A stretch of 64,000 nucleotides of DNA from Oscillatoria nigro-viridis PCC 7112 (GCF_000317475.1 NC_019729.1:3548501-3612500); one strand, 5' to 3'. Positions 36,948 to 47,122 are shown, counted from the first letter of the stretch. Numbers and translations: made by a program. The notes: generated by a model not told the origin, from the sequence alone.

Positions 36948-39900
36948 TTAAATCAATCCGAAATTAGCAGCGCTAATACTGTTAGCCGAAACACCACCCA
37001 GAGAAGCTAAAACTTCCCCTGTTTGTGCCAACCGGATTAAAGTTGCACCGCTATCTTGAGCAATCGCCAATTGCGAGAAACTCAACCCGTTACCCAATAC
37101 TAACAAATCTTTACCGACTTCAAAATCGGTAATCGTATCAGTACCGGAATTGGTAGAGAGTAGGAACTTATCTACTCCCATTCCTCCTACCAAAGTATCA
37201 ATTCCTAAACCGCCATTGAGTAAATCATCTCCCTTACCTCCGTAAAGAATATCATTCCCATCATCGCCATTCAAAATGTCAGCACCACGGTTGCCAAATA
37301 AGGCATCATCACCGCCACTTCCCAGGATTGTATCGCTACCTTTGCCACCGAAAACAGTGTCATTCCCCAGAACTCCATCGAGGGAATCATTGCCCCTCAT
37401 GCCCATCAACACATTATTTCCGCTGTCGCCACTCAGGATATCGTCGCCATTGGTACCGAGAATTGCATCCGGGGAATTGCTGCCCAAATCAGCATCGCCG
37501 CTGACAACAGGAGTGGCAATCCCAGTCGGCAATATTACAGTTTCAATTCTGCTATCTAAAGCAGTACCAGTATTGTCAGCAACTAGCTGGGAAATTGGTT
37601 TATTTCCGGTACCAACTTCTTTGAAGTCTTGAGTTGTTGGGCCCAAGGCTACTTGTTGGAGGCGGGCAAGTGATTCAGGAATTGATGTTCCTGTTGGGTT
37701 GGAGACAGCCGCATCAATGCGTTGATTGGCTGTTGCCATTACTGTCGCGGATTGCGATGTAATTTGGCTGACTTGTTGAGTGTTGAAACTGGGGTCTATT
37801 TGCTGGATTTTCGCGGCTGCTTGCTGAATGATTGGTTCTAAGGCTGCTGCATTGCTGAGGTTTAAGACTGTACCGGATTGAATTTGAGCCGTAATTGAAC
37901 TGACAACAGCTTTGACAATATCGGTATTGACTGCACTGGATGCACCGTCAATCAAACCGCTAGTTTGAGTGATGAAGTTTTGGACTTTCACCATTTCGGA
38001 TAAGACTTGCACGCCGCCTGGTTGGTTGTTGTTGGTGGCTTCTATTGGATCTAAGCTAGTTAGGTCAACATCGGCGGGGAGAGAAAGGGCTGCTTTGACT
38101 AAAGATTGTGCTTCTTCTGGTTCAATTCCTTTGTCGATTAAGTCGGCGACTAAGCTGGTTAGGAGGGTGACTACACTCGCATCTGGGGGTGCGGTGACTG
38201 GTGTTTCTAGAGGTAAGCCGGTGGCGGTGTCAATGCCTCCTGTGGCTACTAGATTGCCTTCTGATGGGTCGATTTCTCCGTTTGTGTTGGTGTCGAATGT
38301 CTCGAAGGGGATGTTGAGATTGAATTTACCGCCTGTGTCGGTTGTGGTGGATGGTTCGTTGGTGTCGAGGATGCCGTTTTTGTTGGCATCTAAGAACACA
38401 GTTGCACCGGAGATATAACCATCAATCACCCAGCGCCCATCTGTTGTCGTTGTTACCTTGAAAGTCTGTTCGCTGCTGCCACCGTAATCGTCTGTAGCTA
38501 TTAACTTCACTTCGAAGGGTTTCGCATTACTTGGGGGAGTTCCGGTGAATGTGATGGTGTTTTCCCAAGGGTTGAATTGAAGTCCTAGCCAATTAGTGTT
38601 TGAGCCACCAGATTCTAAAGAGGCGCCATTGTCTAGAGTTAATCGGTAGAAAATCTGGTCGCCGTCGGCGTCAGTGTATACATCTTTTATCGGTTGGTTA
38701 AACTCGGTGGTCCTCTCACCTAAACTAATTTTCTTCTCTGGAGGACTGTTCTCAATTCTAAAAGTGCCTCCAGGGGCAAAGAGCGAACCTGCCCAAGCAG
38801 TATCAATTGCTTGCACGCCCCAGTTATATGTCCCGCGAGGCAAGTCTTTGAGTTGCCACTGCGTGTTTTGACTGACATTCCCCAACCCCACGAGTTGCCG
38901 AGTCCCATCGATATTCCAAGACATCGGGGAAAGAATATCCTTGCCATCCGAGCCCGTAACTCGCAGGTTGTAGCTTAAACCGAGATCTGGAGTTAGATCG
39001 TCTGTCCCTCGGTTCCACTTGAAGGTAACATCTCGACCAGAAACTTCAGCCGGTAGTAGTGCGGGTGGACTCGGAGGAGTGTTCGCGATCGCAGTGTTAT
39101 TGCGGAAGACTTTGGTAAAGAAGTCGTTTTCGTTTATGAACCCGTAGGGGTTGTTTGTTGAAGAACCCGTGAGCAGGATATCCAGTTTGCCATCCTTATC
39201 GTAGTCTCCCCAAGCAGGGTAGGAGTCGAACTTATTACCAGGCTCTGCGCCACTATCGATTTGTACGCCACTATCGGTAAAGCCATTGCCGGTGTTTTGA
39301 TAGTAGATTTTGGTGACGCTTGTTCCTAAACTTTGGGGGTTTTCCTGCTCCCAACCAGTGACCAGGATATCCAATTTGCCGTTATTGTCGTAATCTCCCC
39401 AAGCAGCTTTAGCTTGACTATAACCAGGTATCTGTGCACCTATGTCTTCAAAGCTGGCTGACCCATTGGTACTGGTTGTGTTGCGGTAGACTTTGGTGAA
39501 AAGCTGGCCTGAACCATTCGCGCCGTCGATCGCCCCCGTGAGCAAAATATCAAGTTTCCCGTCGTTGTCGTAGTCTCCCCAGGCCATATCATAAACATTG
39601 GCGCCAAAGCGAGGGAATTCTGAACCTAAACCAGGCAATGATACGTTTGTGTCTTTAAAAACGCCATCGCCCAAGTTGCGGTAGAGTTTGGCTTTTTGCC
39701 TTTGCTGCCCTGATTGAGTCTGCTGTGACTCCCTTACCTTGATCAGGATATCGAGTTTGCCATCATTGTCGTAATCTGCCCAAACCCCAGAACTGGTAGC
39801 ACCAGCTATTTCGCTAGTAGAAAATAGCGGTTCGCCAGTATCGAGACGTGCTTCGCTGTCTTTAAAGCGGTCTTGAGCGATCGCACCTGTGTTGCGATAG

Positions 39901-42900
39901 AGCGTGGTGACGATCGGGTATTCCGGGTAAGAGCCTTGTGTATTGAGCAACAAATCGGGACGCCCGTCATTGTTGTAATCTGCCCAACTCGAGCTAAAAA
40001 TTGTAGAGGGGAGCTTGTCACGTAGAACTGTTTCCAACTTAAAGTCCGCATTACTGTAAGTGTTATTAGGAACGTTGCGGTAGATTTCGTACCTGAGACT
40101 GTTGTTGCTATCGAGATTGGTGTTGGTCAGCGTGGCATCCAGTCGCCCGTCATTGTTAAAATCTCCCCAGATTGGGTTATAACCTGGCAAGTCGGCTTCG
40201 CTAAAGCCAACTTCGCTCAATCTTTGACCGGTGTTGTCGTAGATTCCAGTGTTGTAGTAGGTTCGGTTGTTTCCGAGGATATCCAGTTTGCCGTCATTGT
40301 TGTAGTCTCCCCAGATAGCTGAATACAAACCAGATATCGGAACGTTCGTGTCGGTAAAAACTGAGTCTGCATCAAAAATTTGGTTGAGGGCTTTCCGGAG
40401 ATTCAAGCGTCCGCCGCTGACCGTTGTCCCTTGCAGAGAAGGAAGTGGGTCAGTAGTTGTCATTAAGATGTTTTTTAGCTCCGTGACTGTCAGGCTGGGG
40501 TTCTGAGCTAAAAGCAGAGCCGCTGCACCTGCCACATGAGGGGCAGCCATTGAGGTGCCTGCATCCCAGCCATATTGATTGTTAGGGCGTGTGCTGCGGA
40601 TGTCACGCTCATCGGGTGGAAAAACCGCAAGAGTACCGCCCGGAGCAGCTAGGTCTACTGTATTTTTTCCATAATTCGAGAACCAGGATAGCTGGTCTAC
40701 GTAATTCGTGGCTGCTACCGAGATGACATTAGGGAGGTCGTAGTTAGAAGGGTAAGACGGCGAACTGTCGTTGTTTGAACTGTCATTACCCGCTGCTGCT
40801 ATGAACAAAACGCCCTTCTTGTTGGCGTCGCCGATGGCATTAAACATTGCTTGGGAGGGGAAAGGATTACCAAAGCTGGCATTAATCACCTTTGCCCCAT
40901 TTTTTGTGGCGTAGTCAACTGCTCTGACTGCATCGCTAGTCGACCCCCGTCCATTAAAGCCGATAAACTTTAATGGCATGATGCTAACATTTGGGCTCAC
41001 CCCCACTACACCGATGTTGTTGTTGCCAGCAGCTCCGATTGTTCCCGCCACGTGGCTACCATGACCCTCGTCATCCATCGGGTCATTGTCTTTGTTAATA
41101 AAGTCATAACCGCGCACATCATCATCTATGCCATTGTCATCATCATCTATGCCATTGCCTGCTATTTCTCCTGAGTTCGTCCACATATTAGCAGCAAGGT
41201 CTTGGTGATTGTAGTCCACACCCGTGTCAATGACTGCCACTACTACATTTTTGCTACCCCTTTGAAGATCCCAAGCTTCGGGTGCATCAATATCGGCATC
41301 TGGCGTCCCACCAGTCTGTCCAGTATTATTCAAACCCCAGAGTTGAGTGAATTGTGGATCGTTGGGTACTGAGTTGATAGAGAGCAAATAGTTGAGTTCA
41401 ACGGTCTCGACCCTGGGATCTTGAGCTAAGCTGGTTTGAGTCGCTAGCAAATCTGCATTTGAAGCCAACTTTACTACTCGCCATTGCTCCAATTCATCTG
41501 GCTCCGATGCTGAGTTGATCTGTAAGCTTGGCGGTACAAGGTCTTCGATCGCGATCGCGCCATTAACTTGAAAAACACTCTGGATGGCAGCATCGTTTAC
41601 ATTAGGTCTCAACTTAACCAGAAGCTCACCTGGCTTATATTCCACCCCAGTTGAGGGATCGGCTGCGACTCGTGCATTGCTAGCAGTCTCGTTATCCCTG
41701 TTAACAACATTGGCATCCGGTGCGTCGAGGCCGTTGTAGCTGCTATCCGCACTCACAGCAGGGGCAGTCACAATCTGATAAGTCTTATCGCCGTCAAATA
41801 CTCGATCGTCCACACCCGTTATCGTAATCGGCTGCCACTGATTCCAATTAACAGAATTGAAGGTAATTGATTCCGTCGAAATTACTCCCTCTGCCTCATT
41901 GCTGCTACGCAAACCAATCGTTACATCCGCAGTCGGTTGGCTGTTGAGTCTGATGGTGAATTGATCTGTGCCACCTGCTTCTGTAGTTACTAATCCCGAT
42001 GCCGGACTAATAATAATGCCAGGACTTCCTAATGGTTGCGGATCGACAGCTACTGGTGGTGTCGGTGTCGGCAGCGGGGGTGTCGGTGTCGGCAGCGGGG
42101 GTGTCGGTGTCGGCAGCGGTGGTGTCGGTGTCGGCAGCGGTGGTGTCGGTGTCGGCAGCGGGGGTGTCGGTGTCGGCAGCGGGGGTGTCGGTGTCGGCAG
42201 CGGGGGTGTCGGTGTCGGCAGCGGGGGTGTCGGTGTCGGCAGCGGTGGTGTCGGTGTCGGCAGCGGTGGTGTCGGTGTCGGCAGCGGTAGTGTCGGTGTC
42301 GGCAGCGGGGGTGTCGGTGTCGGCAGTGGGGGTGTCGGTGTCGGCAGTGGGGGTGTCGTGTCATTATCCGTAATCGCCACTGTCACCCCTGGAACCACAA
42401 CCGCATTATACTTAGCATCACCCCCGCTCACACTGTGACTGATATTAGCGCTGTGCGCGCCTTCCACAATCGTATCGTCAACAGCTTTCACCGTAACGGT
42501 TTTAGCGACATTCCAATTATCCGCAGTGAAAGTGATAGGCGCGATCGCCTCAATCTCCTCACCTGTTGTGAGAGTAATGGTAACGGGGGCGGAAGGCTCC
42601 GACGTTAACTTGATCCCATAATTGCCATTCACGCCGCCTTCAGTAGCACTTGTGCTCGTAGGTGTAATGCTGACACCTGCTGTGTCGTTGTCGGTAATAG
42701 CTACATTTACATCCTGAACCGTCTGAGTGGTATACTTAGTGTCGGTACTGGTAACAGTGTGAGCGATCGTCCCGCTGTGCGTACCTTCGGCTTTGCTATC
42801 GTCGGTAGCGGTGACTGTGACTGTTTTCGCAACATTCCAGTTAGTGCTGTCAAAGGTAATTGGGGCGATCGCATTTATTTCACTTCCGGCATTAAAGTTA

Positions 42901-45900
42901 ATCGTAACAGGAGCGATCGGCTCCGACGTTAACTCGATCGCATAACTGCCATTCGCGCCGCCTTCTGTAGCAGTTGTTGCCGTCGTAGTAATAGAAATAC
43001 CAGCGGCATCATTATCCTGATTGCTAAGGCTAACATCCGCTACATCTCGGTTGCTGTAATTGGCATCTGTACTAACAGCAGCAGCCGTGACAATCTTGTA
43101 GCCAATATCGCCGTCAACAATACCATCGTTAACCCCTGTTACTGTCACCGGCTGCGGTGTATTCCAGTTAGCCGGAGTGAAAGTTATGCTAGCAGGGGAA
43201 ACAGTTCCCTCTGCAACATTGTCACTGGTCAAACCGATAGTCACATCAGCAGTCGGCTGAGTATTCAAAACCACAGTAAAGTTAGCTTTGGTGCCATCTT
43301 CACCCGTAGTTAATCCCGCCGTCGGATTCACCGTAATTCCTGGAGTTTCATTGTCACTGTTGGTGACATCGATATCATCAGGATCGAGGTTATTGTAATT
43401 AGCATCGGTACTCACAGCAGCAGCCGTGACAATTTTGTAAACTAGAGGACCATCAGCTACTAAATCGTCAACGCCCGTCACCGTTATTGTTTGTTCACTG
43501 TAGTTAGCGGGAGTGAAAGTTAAGCTATTAGGAGAAACTGTTCCCTCTGCTGGATTGAAACCACTCAAATCGATGGTAACGTTAGCTGTTGGTGCAGCGT
43601 TTAATTTGACTGTAAATTCTGCCTTACCGCCAACTTCTGTTGTTGATATTGCCTTTGGACTGACAGTGATGCCGGCAGTGTCATCATTTTTGATAGTAGC
43701 CGTAGCGGTAGCCGTCGCAATAGTCGGTGCGCCACCCGGTGAAACTGAATTTGATAAAGTAATTGCAACCGTTTCATCCGGTTCTATATTGCCATCTCCC
43801 AACACATCCAAACTAATAGTCTTGGATGTTTCCCCCGCAGCAAAACTGATTTTACCAGTGGCAGCGGTTGCGCCAGAAGTCCCGCCGATATTGTTGTAAT
43901 CAGTGCCGTTTGTCGCCGTGCCGGTAATGGCATAATCTACGGTACTCCAAAGTTCCGTGCTGCCATTACGAGTAATAGTAAATGTGGCAGGAGTAGCGCC
44001 GGAATTGCCTTCGGTAACGGTGGGATTGTCGGCGACAATTGAATAAGAACTATTCCTGTCCAATATTGCCACTTTTCCTTGACTCGCATCGGCGACACCG
44101 CCTGTAATTGTGCCAAAATTGAGAACTATTTGTTCGTTACTGTCAACGATATTGTCAGCTTTAATAGTTACTGGAATATTCTGGGTGAGAGTAGTAGTGC
44201 CTGCAGAGAAAGTAAGGGATGTAGTTGAAAGAGTGTAGTCTGCACCTTGAGTAGCAGTGCTGCTGGTATCGATGACAATTGGTACGGTTACATCACTTAA
44301 GGGAGTGCCACCGCTGATAGTAACCGGGACATCAATTACTGTGTCGGTCGTGGCTTCATCAACGTTGTAAGTGTTACCTATTTTGGGAGGAACGAAGGAT
44401 ACCGTATTGGGTGTATTCAACAGCACCGAAACGTTATCTGAACTGTTGTTAGCTACTGCCAAATCCGGGAGAGTATCAGCATTAAAGTTGCCGGCAATAA
44501 TGGAAGTTGGATCTGTGCCCGCAGCAAAGTTAATGGGTGCACTAAAACCGCCATTGCCGTTGCCTACTAAAATTGCAGCGCCGCCGGTGCCTCCTACTGC
44601 TAAGTCAAGTTTGCCGTCTCCGCTAAAGTCTTGTGCTACAATGCCTTGGAGCCCTGTCCCCGCGCTAAACCCATTGGCCGCGCCAAAGCCACCAGTGCCA
44701 TTTCCTAATAGAATTGAGACATTGTTAGAGCCACCGTTAACTACGGCCAAGTCGAGGAAATTATCTCCATTAAAGTCCCCATTGGCGACCGAATTTGGAT
44801 TTGTCCCAGCCCCCAAATTAGTAGCTGCACCAAAGTCGCCAGAGCCATTGGCTAAAAAAACAGAAATGGTGTTAGATAAACTGTTCGGCACAGCTAAATC
44901 GGAAAAAGTATCTCCGTTAAAGTCCCCTACTGTCATGAAAGCGGGAATTGACTGCGCGCTCAAGTTAGTGTTGAAATTCAATGCCCCGCTGCCAGTGTTA
45001 TTTGCCAGCAAAATTGTGACAGTGCCAGAGGTACTGCCAGGGCTTGCATTGACTACTGCTACGTCAGAGAAGTTGTCGTTGTTAAACTTCCCAACTGCAA
45101 CCGAGATAGGAGATACTCCTGTGGGATATTGAGTGGGGCTGCCAAAACCGCCCGTACCATTTCCTAAGAAAATTGAGAGGGCGCCACCAGTGCCGCTACC
45201 CACTACTGCCAAGTCGGAGAAATTATCATTGTTAAAATTGCCGACGGCGATTGATGAGGCATTTGACACGGTCAAGGTAGGAATAGGCGCGGGATCGAAG
45301 CCACCAGTCCCATTTCCTAACAGGATGGAAACAGTGTCAGATCCTTGGTTTGTTACAGCTAGATCGGGTTGGTCATCCAGGTCAAAATCACCCGTAGCAA
45401 TACCGTAAGGATTTGTCCCCACGCCAATATTTGCCGCCGCCCCGAAGGTGTTCAAAACGTACTCGTAACCTGCTAATACTTCGGCTTCAAATACCAGCGG
45501 CGTTTCTATTTCCCCGGTTCTGACTTCCAGTTCCCAGTCGCCGCCCTTTGCTACACTTCCCGTGAGGTTTTGGGAAGCGGCAACGTTTGTATTTGTGAGT
45601 TGGGCAATGCGTTGGATGAAGGCTACACCATCTAGATCGATCGCGCGTTCACGATCGATCGCCTGTTCATCATCTATGCCGTTACCCGCAGATCCGCCGG
45701 GGGTTGAAACCCCCGTCTCATAGCGAAAGTCCTCTGAAGAGGACTGAATAGCCGACTTGTTTTCAGTCGGTTTCAACCGACTTGAGCTTTGAGACAGGGA
45801 ATTCATTCCCTGGCGGACTTTCGGGTAAGCAGTCGGTTTCAACCGACTTGAGCTTTGAGCCAGGGAATTCATTCCCTGGCGGACTTTCGGGTAAGCGCGA

Positions 45901-46247
45901 GGTGCTGATGCGACATTACAACCGTAAATCAGAATGTCCGCACCCAGATTTAAAGCACTCCGCCACTGCTGCAATCTCTCGGAATAAGTTTCCAAATTAT
46001 CTGCACTCAAGCAGCCATTACCCAGTTGCAAGCTACCCGGAGTACCGTGAGAAACAATGTGAATGCTGTCAATATTAGTACGAAGAGCTAAAATTTGAGT
46101 AATTTGGTCGATCGCATCCCGGTTCCCATCCAAAACGACTACTTCCGTACCCGGTTTTACCCCGGCAATCAAACTTTGATAATTTTCTACTTGAGTGTCG
46201 ATAAAGGCGATCGCACTTCCTGAAACTTGATTATTTAAATTTGGCAT
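36948..46247 (-). CDS. Giant secreted modular protein: DUF4347, FG-GAP, Calx-beta, subtilase and RTX repeats
   Basis: This protein of about 3,099 residues has no N-terminal signal peptide. DUF4347 spans about 10-110 and resumes near 195 (IVSHGTPGSLQLGNG, ILIYGCNVA). FG-GAP repeats: about 270-605. Calx-beta-like domains: about 615-1290. A (LPTPTPP)n linker: about 1298-1396. Another Calx-beta-like domain: about 1400-1520. A peptidase S8 domain has Asp in VVVAVIDTG (about 1669), His in GHGSHVAGT (1729), oxyanion Asn in AAAGN (1822) and Ser in GTSMAAPHVAG (1900). More FG-GAP: about 1960-2385. An Fn3/cadherin-like part and EF-hand-like ENDG-type loop follow, then five-odd RTX nonapeptides (GGKGDDLLNGG) at about 2936-3029, and a C-terminal tail of type I secretion type. 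The protein is probably Ca2+-dependent and exported by a type I system. Start ATG 46247 has AGGTG upstream. Confidence 0.9.
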   Translation of the reverse strand: MPNLNNQVSGSAIAFIDTQVENYQSLIAGVKPGTEVVVLDGNRDAIDQITQILALRTNIDSIHIVSHGTPGSLQLGNGCLSADNLETYSERLQQWRSALNLGADILIYGCNVASAPRAYPKVRQGMNSLAQSSSRLKPTAYPKVRQGMNSLSQSSSRLKPTENKSAIQSSSEDFRYETGVSTPGGSAGNGIDDEQAIDRERAIDLDGVAFIQRIAQLTNTNVAASQNLTGSVAKGGDWELEVRTGEIETPLVFEAEVLAGYEYVLNTFGAAANIGVGTNPYGIATGDFDLDDQPDLAVTNQGSDTVSILLGNGTGGFDPAPIPTLTVSNASSIAVGNFNNDNFSDLAVVGSGTGGALSIFLGNGTGGFGSPTQYPTGVSPISVAVGKFNNDNFSDVAVVNASPGSTSGTVTILLANNTGSGALNFNTNLSAQSIPAFMTVGDFNGDTFSDLAVPNSLSNTISVFLANGSGDFGAATNLGAGTNPNSVANGDFNGDNFLDLAVVNGGSNNVSILLGNGTGGFGAANGFSAGTGLQGIVAQDFSGDGKLDLAVGGTGGAAILVGNGNGGFSAPINFAAGTDPTSIIAGNFNADTLPDLAVANNSSDNVSVLLNTPNTVSFVPPKIGNTYNVDEATTDTVIDVPVTISGGTPLSDVTVPIVIDTSSTATQGADYTLSTTSLTFSAGTTTLTQNIPVTIKADNIVDSNEQIVLNFGTITGGVADASQGKVAILDRNSSYSIVADNPTVTEGNSGATPATFTITRNGSTELWSTVDYAITGTATNGTDYNNIGGTSGATAATGKISFAAGETSKTISLDVLGDGNIEPDETVAITLSNSVSPGGAPTIATATATATIKNDDTAGITVSPKAISTTEVGGKAEFTVKLNAAPTANVTIDLSGFNPAEGTVSPNSLTFTPANYSEQTITVTGVDDLVADGPLVYKIVTAAAVSTDANYNNLDPDDIDVTNSDNETPGITVNPTAGLTTGEDGTKANFTVVLNTQPTADVTIGLTSDNVAEGTVSPASITFTPANWNTPQPVTVTGVNDGIVDGDIGYKIVTAAAVSTDANYSNRDVADVSLSNQDNDAAGISITTTATTATEGGANGSYAIELTSEPIAPVTINFNAGSEINAIAPITFDSTNWNVAKTVTVTATDDSKAEGTHSGTIAHTVTSTDTKYTTQTVQDVNVAITDNDTAGVSITPTSTSATEGGVNGNYGIKLTSEPSAPVTITLTTGEEIEAIAPITFTADNWNVAKTVTVKAVDDTIVEGAHSANISHSVSGGDAKYNAVVVPGVTVAITDNDTTPPLPTPTPPLPTPTPPLPTPTLPLPTPTPPLPTPTPPLPTPTPPLPTPTPPLPTPTPPLPTPTPPLPTPTPPLPTPTPPLPTPTPPLPTPTPPLPTPTPPVAVDPQPLGSPGIIISPASGLVTTEAGGTDQFTIRLNSQPTADVTIGLRSSNEAEGVISTESITFNSVNWNQWQPITITGVDDRVFDGDKTYQIVTAPAVSADSSYNGLDAPDANVVNRDNETASNARVAADPSTGVEYKPGELLVKLRPNVNDAAIQSVFQVNGAIAIEDLVPPSLQINSASEPDELEQWRVVKLASNADLLATQTSLAQDPRVETVELNYLLSINSVPNDPQFTQLWGLNNTGQTGGTPDADIDAPEAWDLQRGSKNVVVAVIDTGVDYNHQDLAANMWTNSGEIAGNGIDDDDNGIDDDVRGYDFINKDNDPMDDEGHGSHVAGTIGAAGNNNIGVVGVSPNVSIMPLKFIGFNGRGSTSDAVRAVDYATKNGAKVINASFGNPFPSQAMFNAIGDANKKGVLFIAAAGNDSSNNDSSPSYPSNYDLPNVISVAATNYVDQLSWFSNYGKNTVDLAAPGGTLAVFPPDERDIRSTRPNNQYGWDAGTSMAAPHVAGAAALLLAQNPSLTVTELKNILMTTTDPLPSLQGTTVSGGRLNLRKALNQIFDADSVFTDTNVPISGLYSAIWGDYNNDGKLDILGNNRTYYNTGIYDNTGQRLSEVGFSEADLPGYNPIWGDFNNDGRLDATLTNTNLDSNNSLRYEIYRNVPNNTYSNADFKLETVLRDKLPSTIFSSSWADYNNDGRPDLLLNTQGSYPEYPIVTTLYRNTGAIAQDRFKDSEARLDTGEPLFSTSEIAGATSSGVWADYDNDGKLDILIKVRESQQTQSGQQRQKAKLYRNLGDGVFKDTNVSLPGLGSEFPRFGANVYDMAWGDYDNDGKLDILLTGAIDGANGSGQLFTKVYRNTTSTNGSASFEDIGAQIPGYSQAKAAWGDYDNNGKLDILVTGWEQENPQSLGTSVTKIYYQNTGNGFTDSGVQIDSGAEPGNKFDSYPAWGDYDKDGKLDILLTGSSTNNPYGFINENDFFTKVFRNNTAIANTPPSPPALLPAEVSGRDVTFKWNRGTDDLTPDLGLSYNLRVTGSDGKDILSPMSWNIDGTRQLVGLGNVSQNTQWQLKDLPRGTYNWGVQAIDTAWAGSLFAPGGTFRIENSPPEKKISLGERTTEFNQPIKDVYTDADGDQIFYRLTLDNGASLESGGSNTNWLGLQFNPWENTITFTGTPPSNAKPFEVKLIATDDYGGSSEQTFKVTTTTDGRWVIDGYISGATVFLDANKNGILDTNEPSTTTDTGGKFNLNIPFETFDTNTNGEIDPSEGNLVATGGIDTATGLPLETPVTAPPDASVVTLLTSLVADLIDKGIEPEEAQSLVKAALSLPADVDLTSLDPIEATNNNQPGGVQVLSEMVKVQNFITQTSGLIDGASSAVNTDIVKAVVSSITAQIQSGTVLNLSNAAALEPIIQQAAAKIQQIDPSFNTQQVSQITSQSATVMATANQRIDAAVSNPTGTSIPESLARLQQVALGPTTQDFKEVGTGNKPISQLVADNTGTALDSRIETVILPTGIATPVVSGDADLGSNSPDAILGTNGDDILSGDSGNNVLMGMRGNDSLDGVLGNDTVFGGKGSDTILGSGGDDALFGNRGADILNGDDGNDILYGGKGDDLLNGGLGIDTLVGGMGVDKFLLSTNSGTDTITDFEVGKDLLVLGNGLSFSQLAIAQDSGATLIRLAQTGEVLASLGGVSANSISAANFGLI
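42058..42353 (-). repeat. 14 copies of a 21-bp repeat encoding a Pro-Thr linker
   Basis: Fourteen near-identical 21-bp units (plus-strand form ggtgtcggtgtcggcagcgg and one more base) encode LPTPTPP in the giant protein. They differ only at silent positions (ggg/ggt before the next unit) and in one Leu. The region yields long meaningless frames on the opposite strand. Confidence 0.95.
45690..45895. repeat. Intergenic-type palindromic repeats embedded in the giant gene
   Basis: Two tandem 66-bp copies (45764-45829 and 45830-45895), differing at one base, contain the palindromes agtcggtttcaaccgact and cagggaattcattccctg. A second kind of palindrome (gggggttgaaaccccc and agtcctctgaagaggact, 45698-45745) adjoins. 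They encode the in-frame AYPKVRQGMNSL(A/S)QSSSRLKPT twice, between the two parts of DUF4347. The ggaattcattccctggcgga segment recurs at 52840, outside any conserved domain. Confidence 0.88.
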
Positions 46248-46658
46248 ACTGCACCTACTAATAGCTAAAAAAAGACAATAATTCCCCTGTTTCGCGACTG
46301 GCATCGGAAACACTTTCTGAAGGTTGTAGTAACCATAACTGTTTTTTAAGAGAATATCTATAAAGTTTTCTTGATAAACACCTTTTTAATTAAAGTTTTG
46401 ATAAAGATGGGATAATTATTAAGTAATATTACGGATGAGCCAGCGCGAGGGGGATGACATAGCACAAAAAAGCCTCAATAGCAAGTGTCATTATACTGAA
46501 ATATTAAGAGCGGGATTTTTGATACATAGGTGCTAGGGGCGGGTTGATGTATAATGTTAGCGATTGCCAAGATTTATGGTAAAAATCCCCCCTACCAGCT
46601 ATTCCTTACCATCTTTACGGGCGATCGCAAATGAAATGCACAAGGGCGATCGGGGGCT
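46248..46658. other. Intergenic region upstream of the giant gene, no gene
   Basis: A/T-rich 411 bases without a supported coding frame or recognisable RNA. It should contain the promoter of the minus-strand giant gene (46250-46450) and the 3' end of the toxin-antitoxin transcript. Confidence 0.4.
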
Positions 46659-46928
46659 TTATTTCTGAGCTAATATTGCATCGTAATCGCCATGAGTCCC
46701 TATCCAAAACCAGACAATACCTTCAGACTTCTCAACTCCCAGAGCTCGGTAACTATCGCCTACTCGCACCGATTGCAATTGCTTTCGCCTGCCAACTTTT
46801 TTAAAATGCAGTGAAGGGTGATACGGATCGACTTTGAGTAATTCATAATTTTTATCGGCTAAGGCTTGTATTTCTTTAGGTAGCTGGTGATAGCACTGCC
46901 AAAAGCGCGGTAAAGTCAGATGCTTCAT
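46659..46928 (-). CDS. RelE/HigB-like toxin of a type II toxin-antitoxin pair
   Basis: This 89-residue basic protein has the RelE/ParE-like pattern: PRFWQCYHQLPKEIQALADK, then LHFKKVGRRKQLQSVRVGDSYRAL and VWFWIGTHGDYDAIL. This corresponds to the core beta sheet and C-terminal His-containing strand of mRNA interferases. Its ATG overlaps the stop of the upstream small gene (TGATG), typical for an antitoxin-first operon. The protein could alternatively act without ribosome dependence; activity is not tested. Confidence 0.82.
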   Translation of the reverse strand: MKHLTLPRFWQCYHQLPKEIQALADKNYELLKVDPYHPSLHFKKVGRRKQLQSVRVGDSYRALGVEKSEGIVWFWIGTHGDYDAILAQK

Positions 46929-47122
46929 CAAACTTTGGCCAATCCCGCTTCATACTCTGCATCGACTTCATCAAGTAGCGCATCTAACCGCCCATCCTCC
47001 AAATCCTTTTCAATTTGCCGATCCCAGACTTGTTGGCGATATTCTATCAGCCAAGCTGTGAGCTCCGACAGTTCCTTAACCGACAAGTTCATAATTGCTG
47101 TTTCAAGTTCTTTGACGCTCAT
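46928..47122 (-). CDS. Antitoxin partner of the RelE-like toxin
   Basis: The 64-residue acidic protein (MSVKELETAIMNLSVKELSE, ending EDGRLDALLDEVDAEYEAGLAKV) directly precedes the RelE-like gene and overlaps its start codon. It is mainly helical with no ribbon-helix-helix or HTH I can place; small acidic proteins with this C-terminal helix are common as antitoxins in cyanobacteria. ATG 47122 is preferred over GTG 47134. Confidence 0.78.
   Translation of the reverse strand: MSVKELETAIMNLSVKELSELTAWLIEYRQQVWDRQIEKDLEDGRLDALLDEVDAEYEAGLAKV

Noticed and set aside
42058-42353. Possible CRISPR array
   Set aside because: The repeats are contiguous with no spacers and encode a regular linker in frame.
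41968-42438. Long plus-strand frames rich in GVGVGSG and VSVSAAG
   Set aside because: These are antisense shadows of the 21-bp Pro-Thr repeat of the giant gene; no ribosome-binding site and no independent homology.
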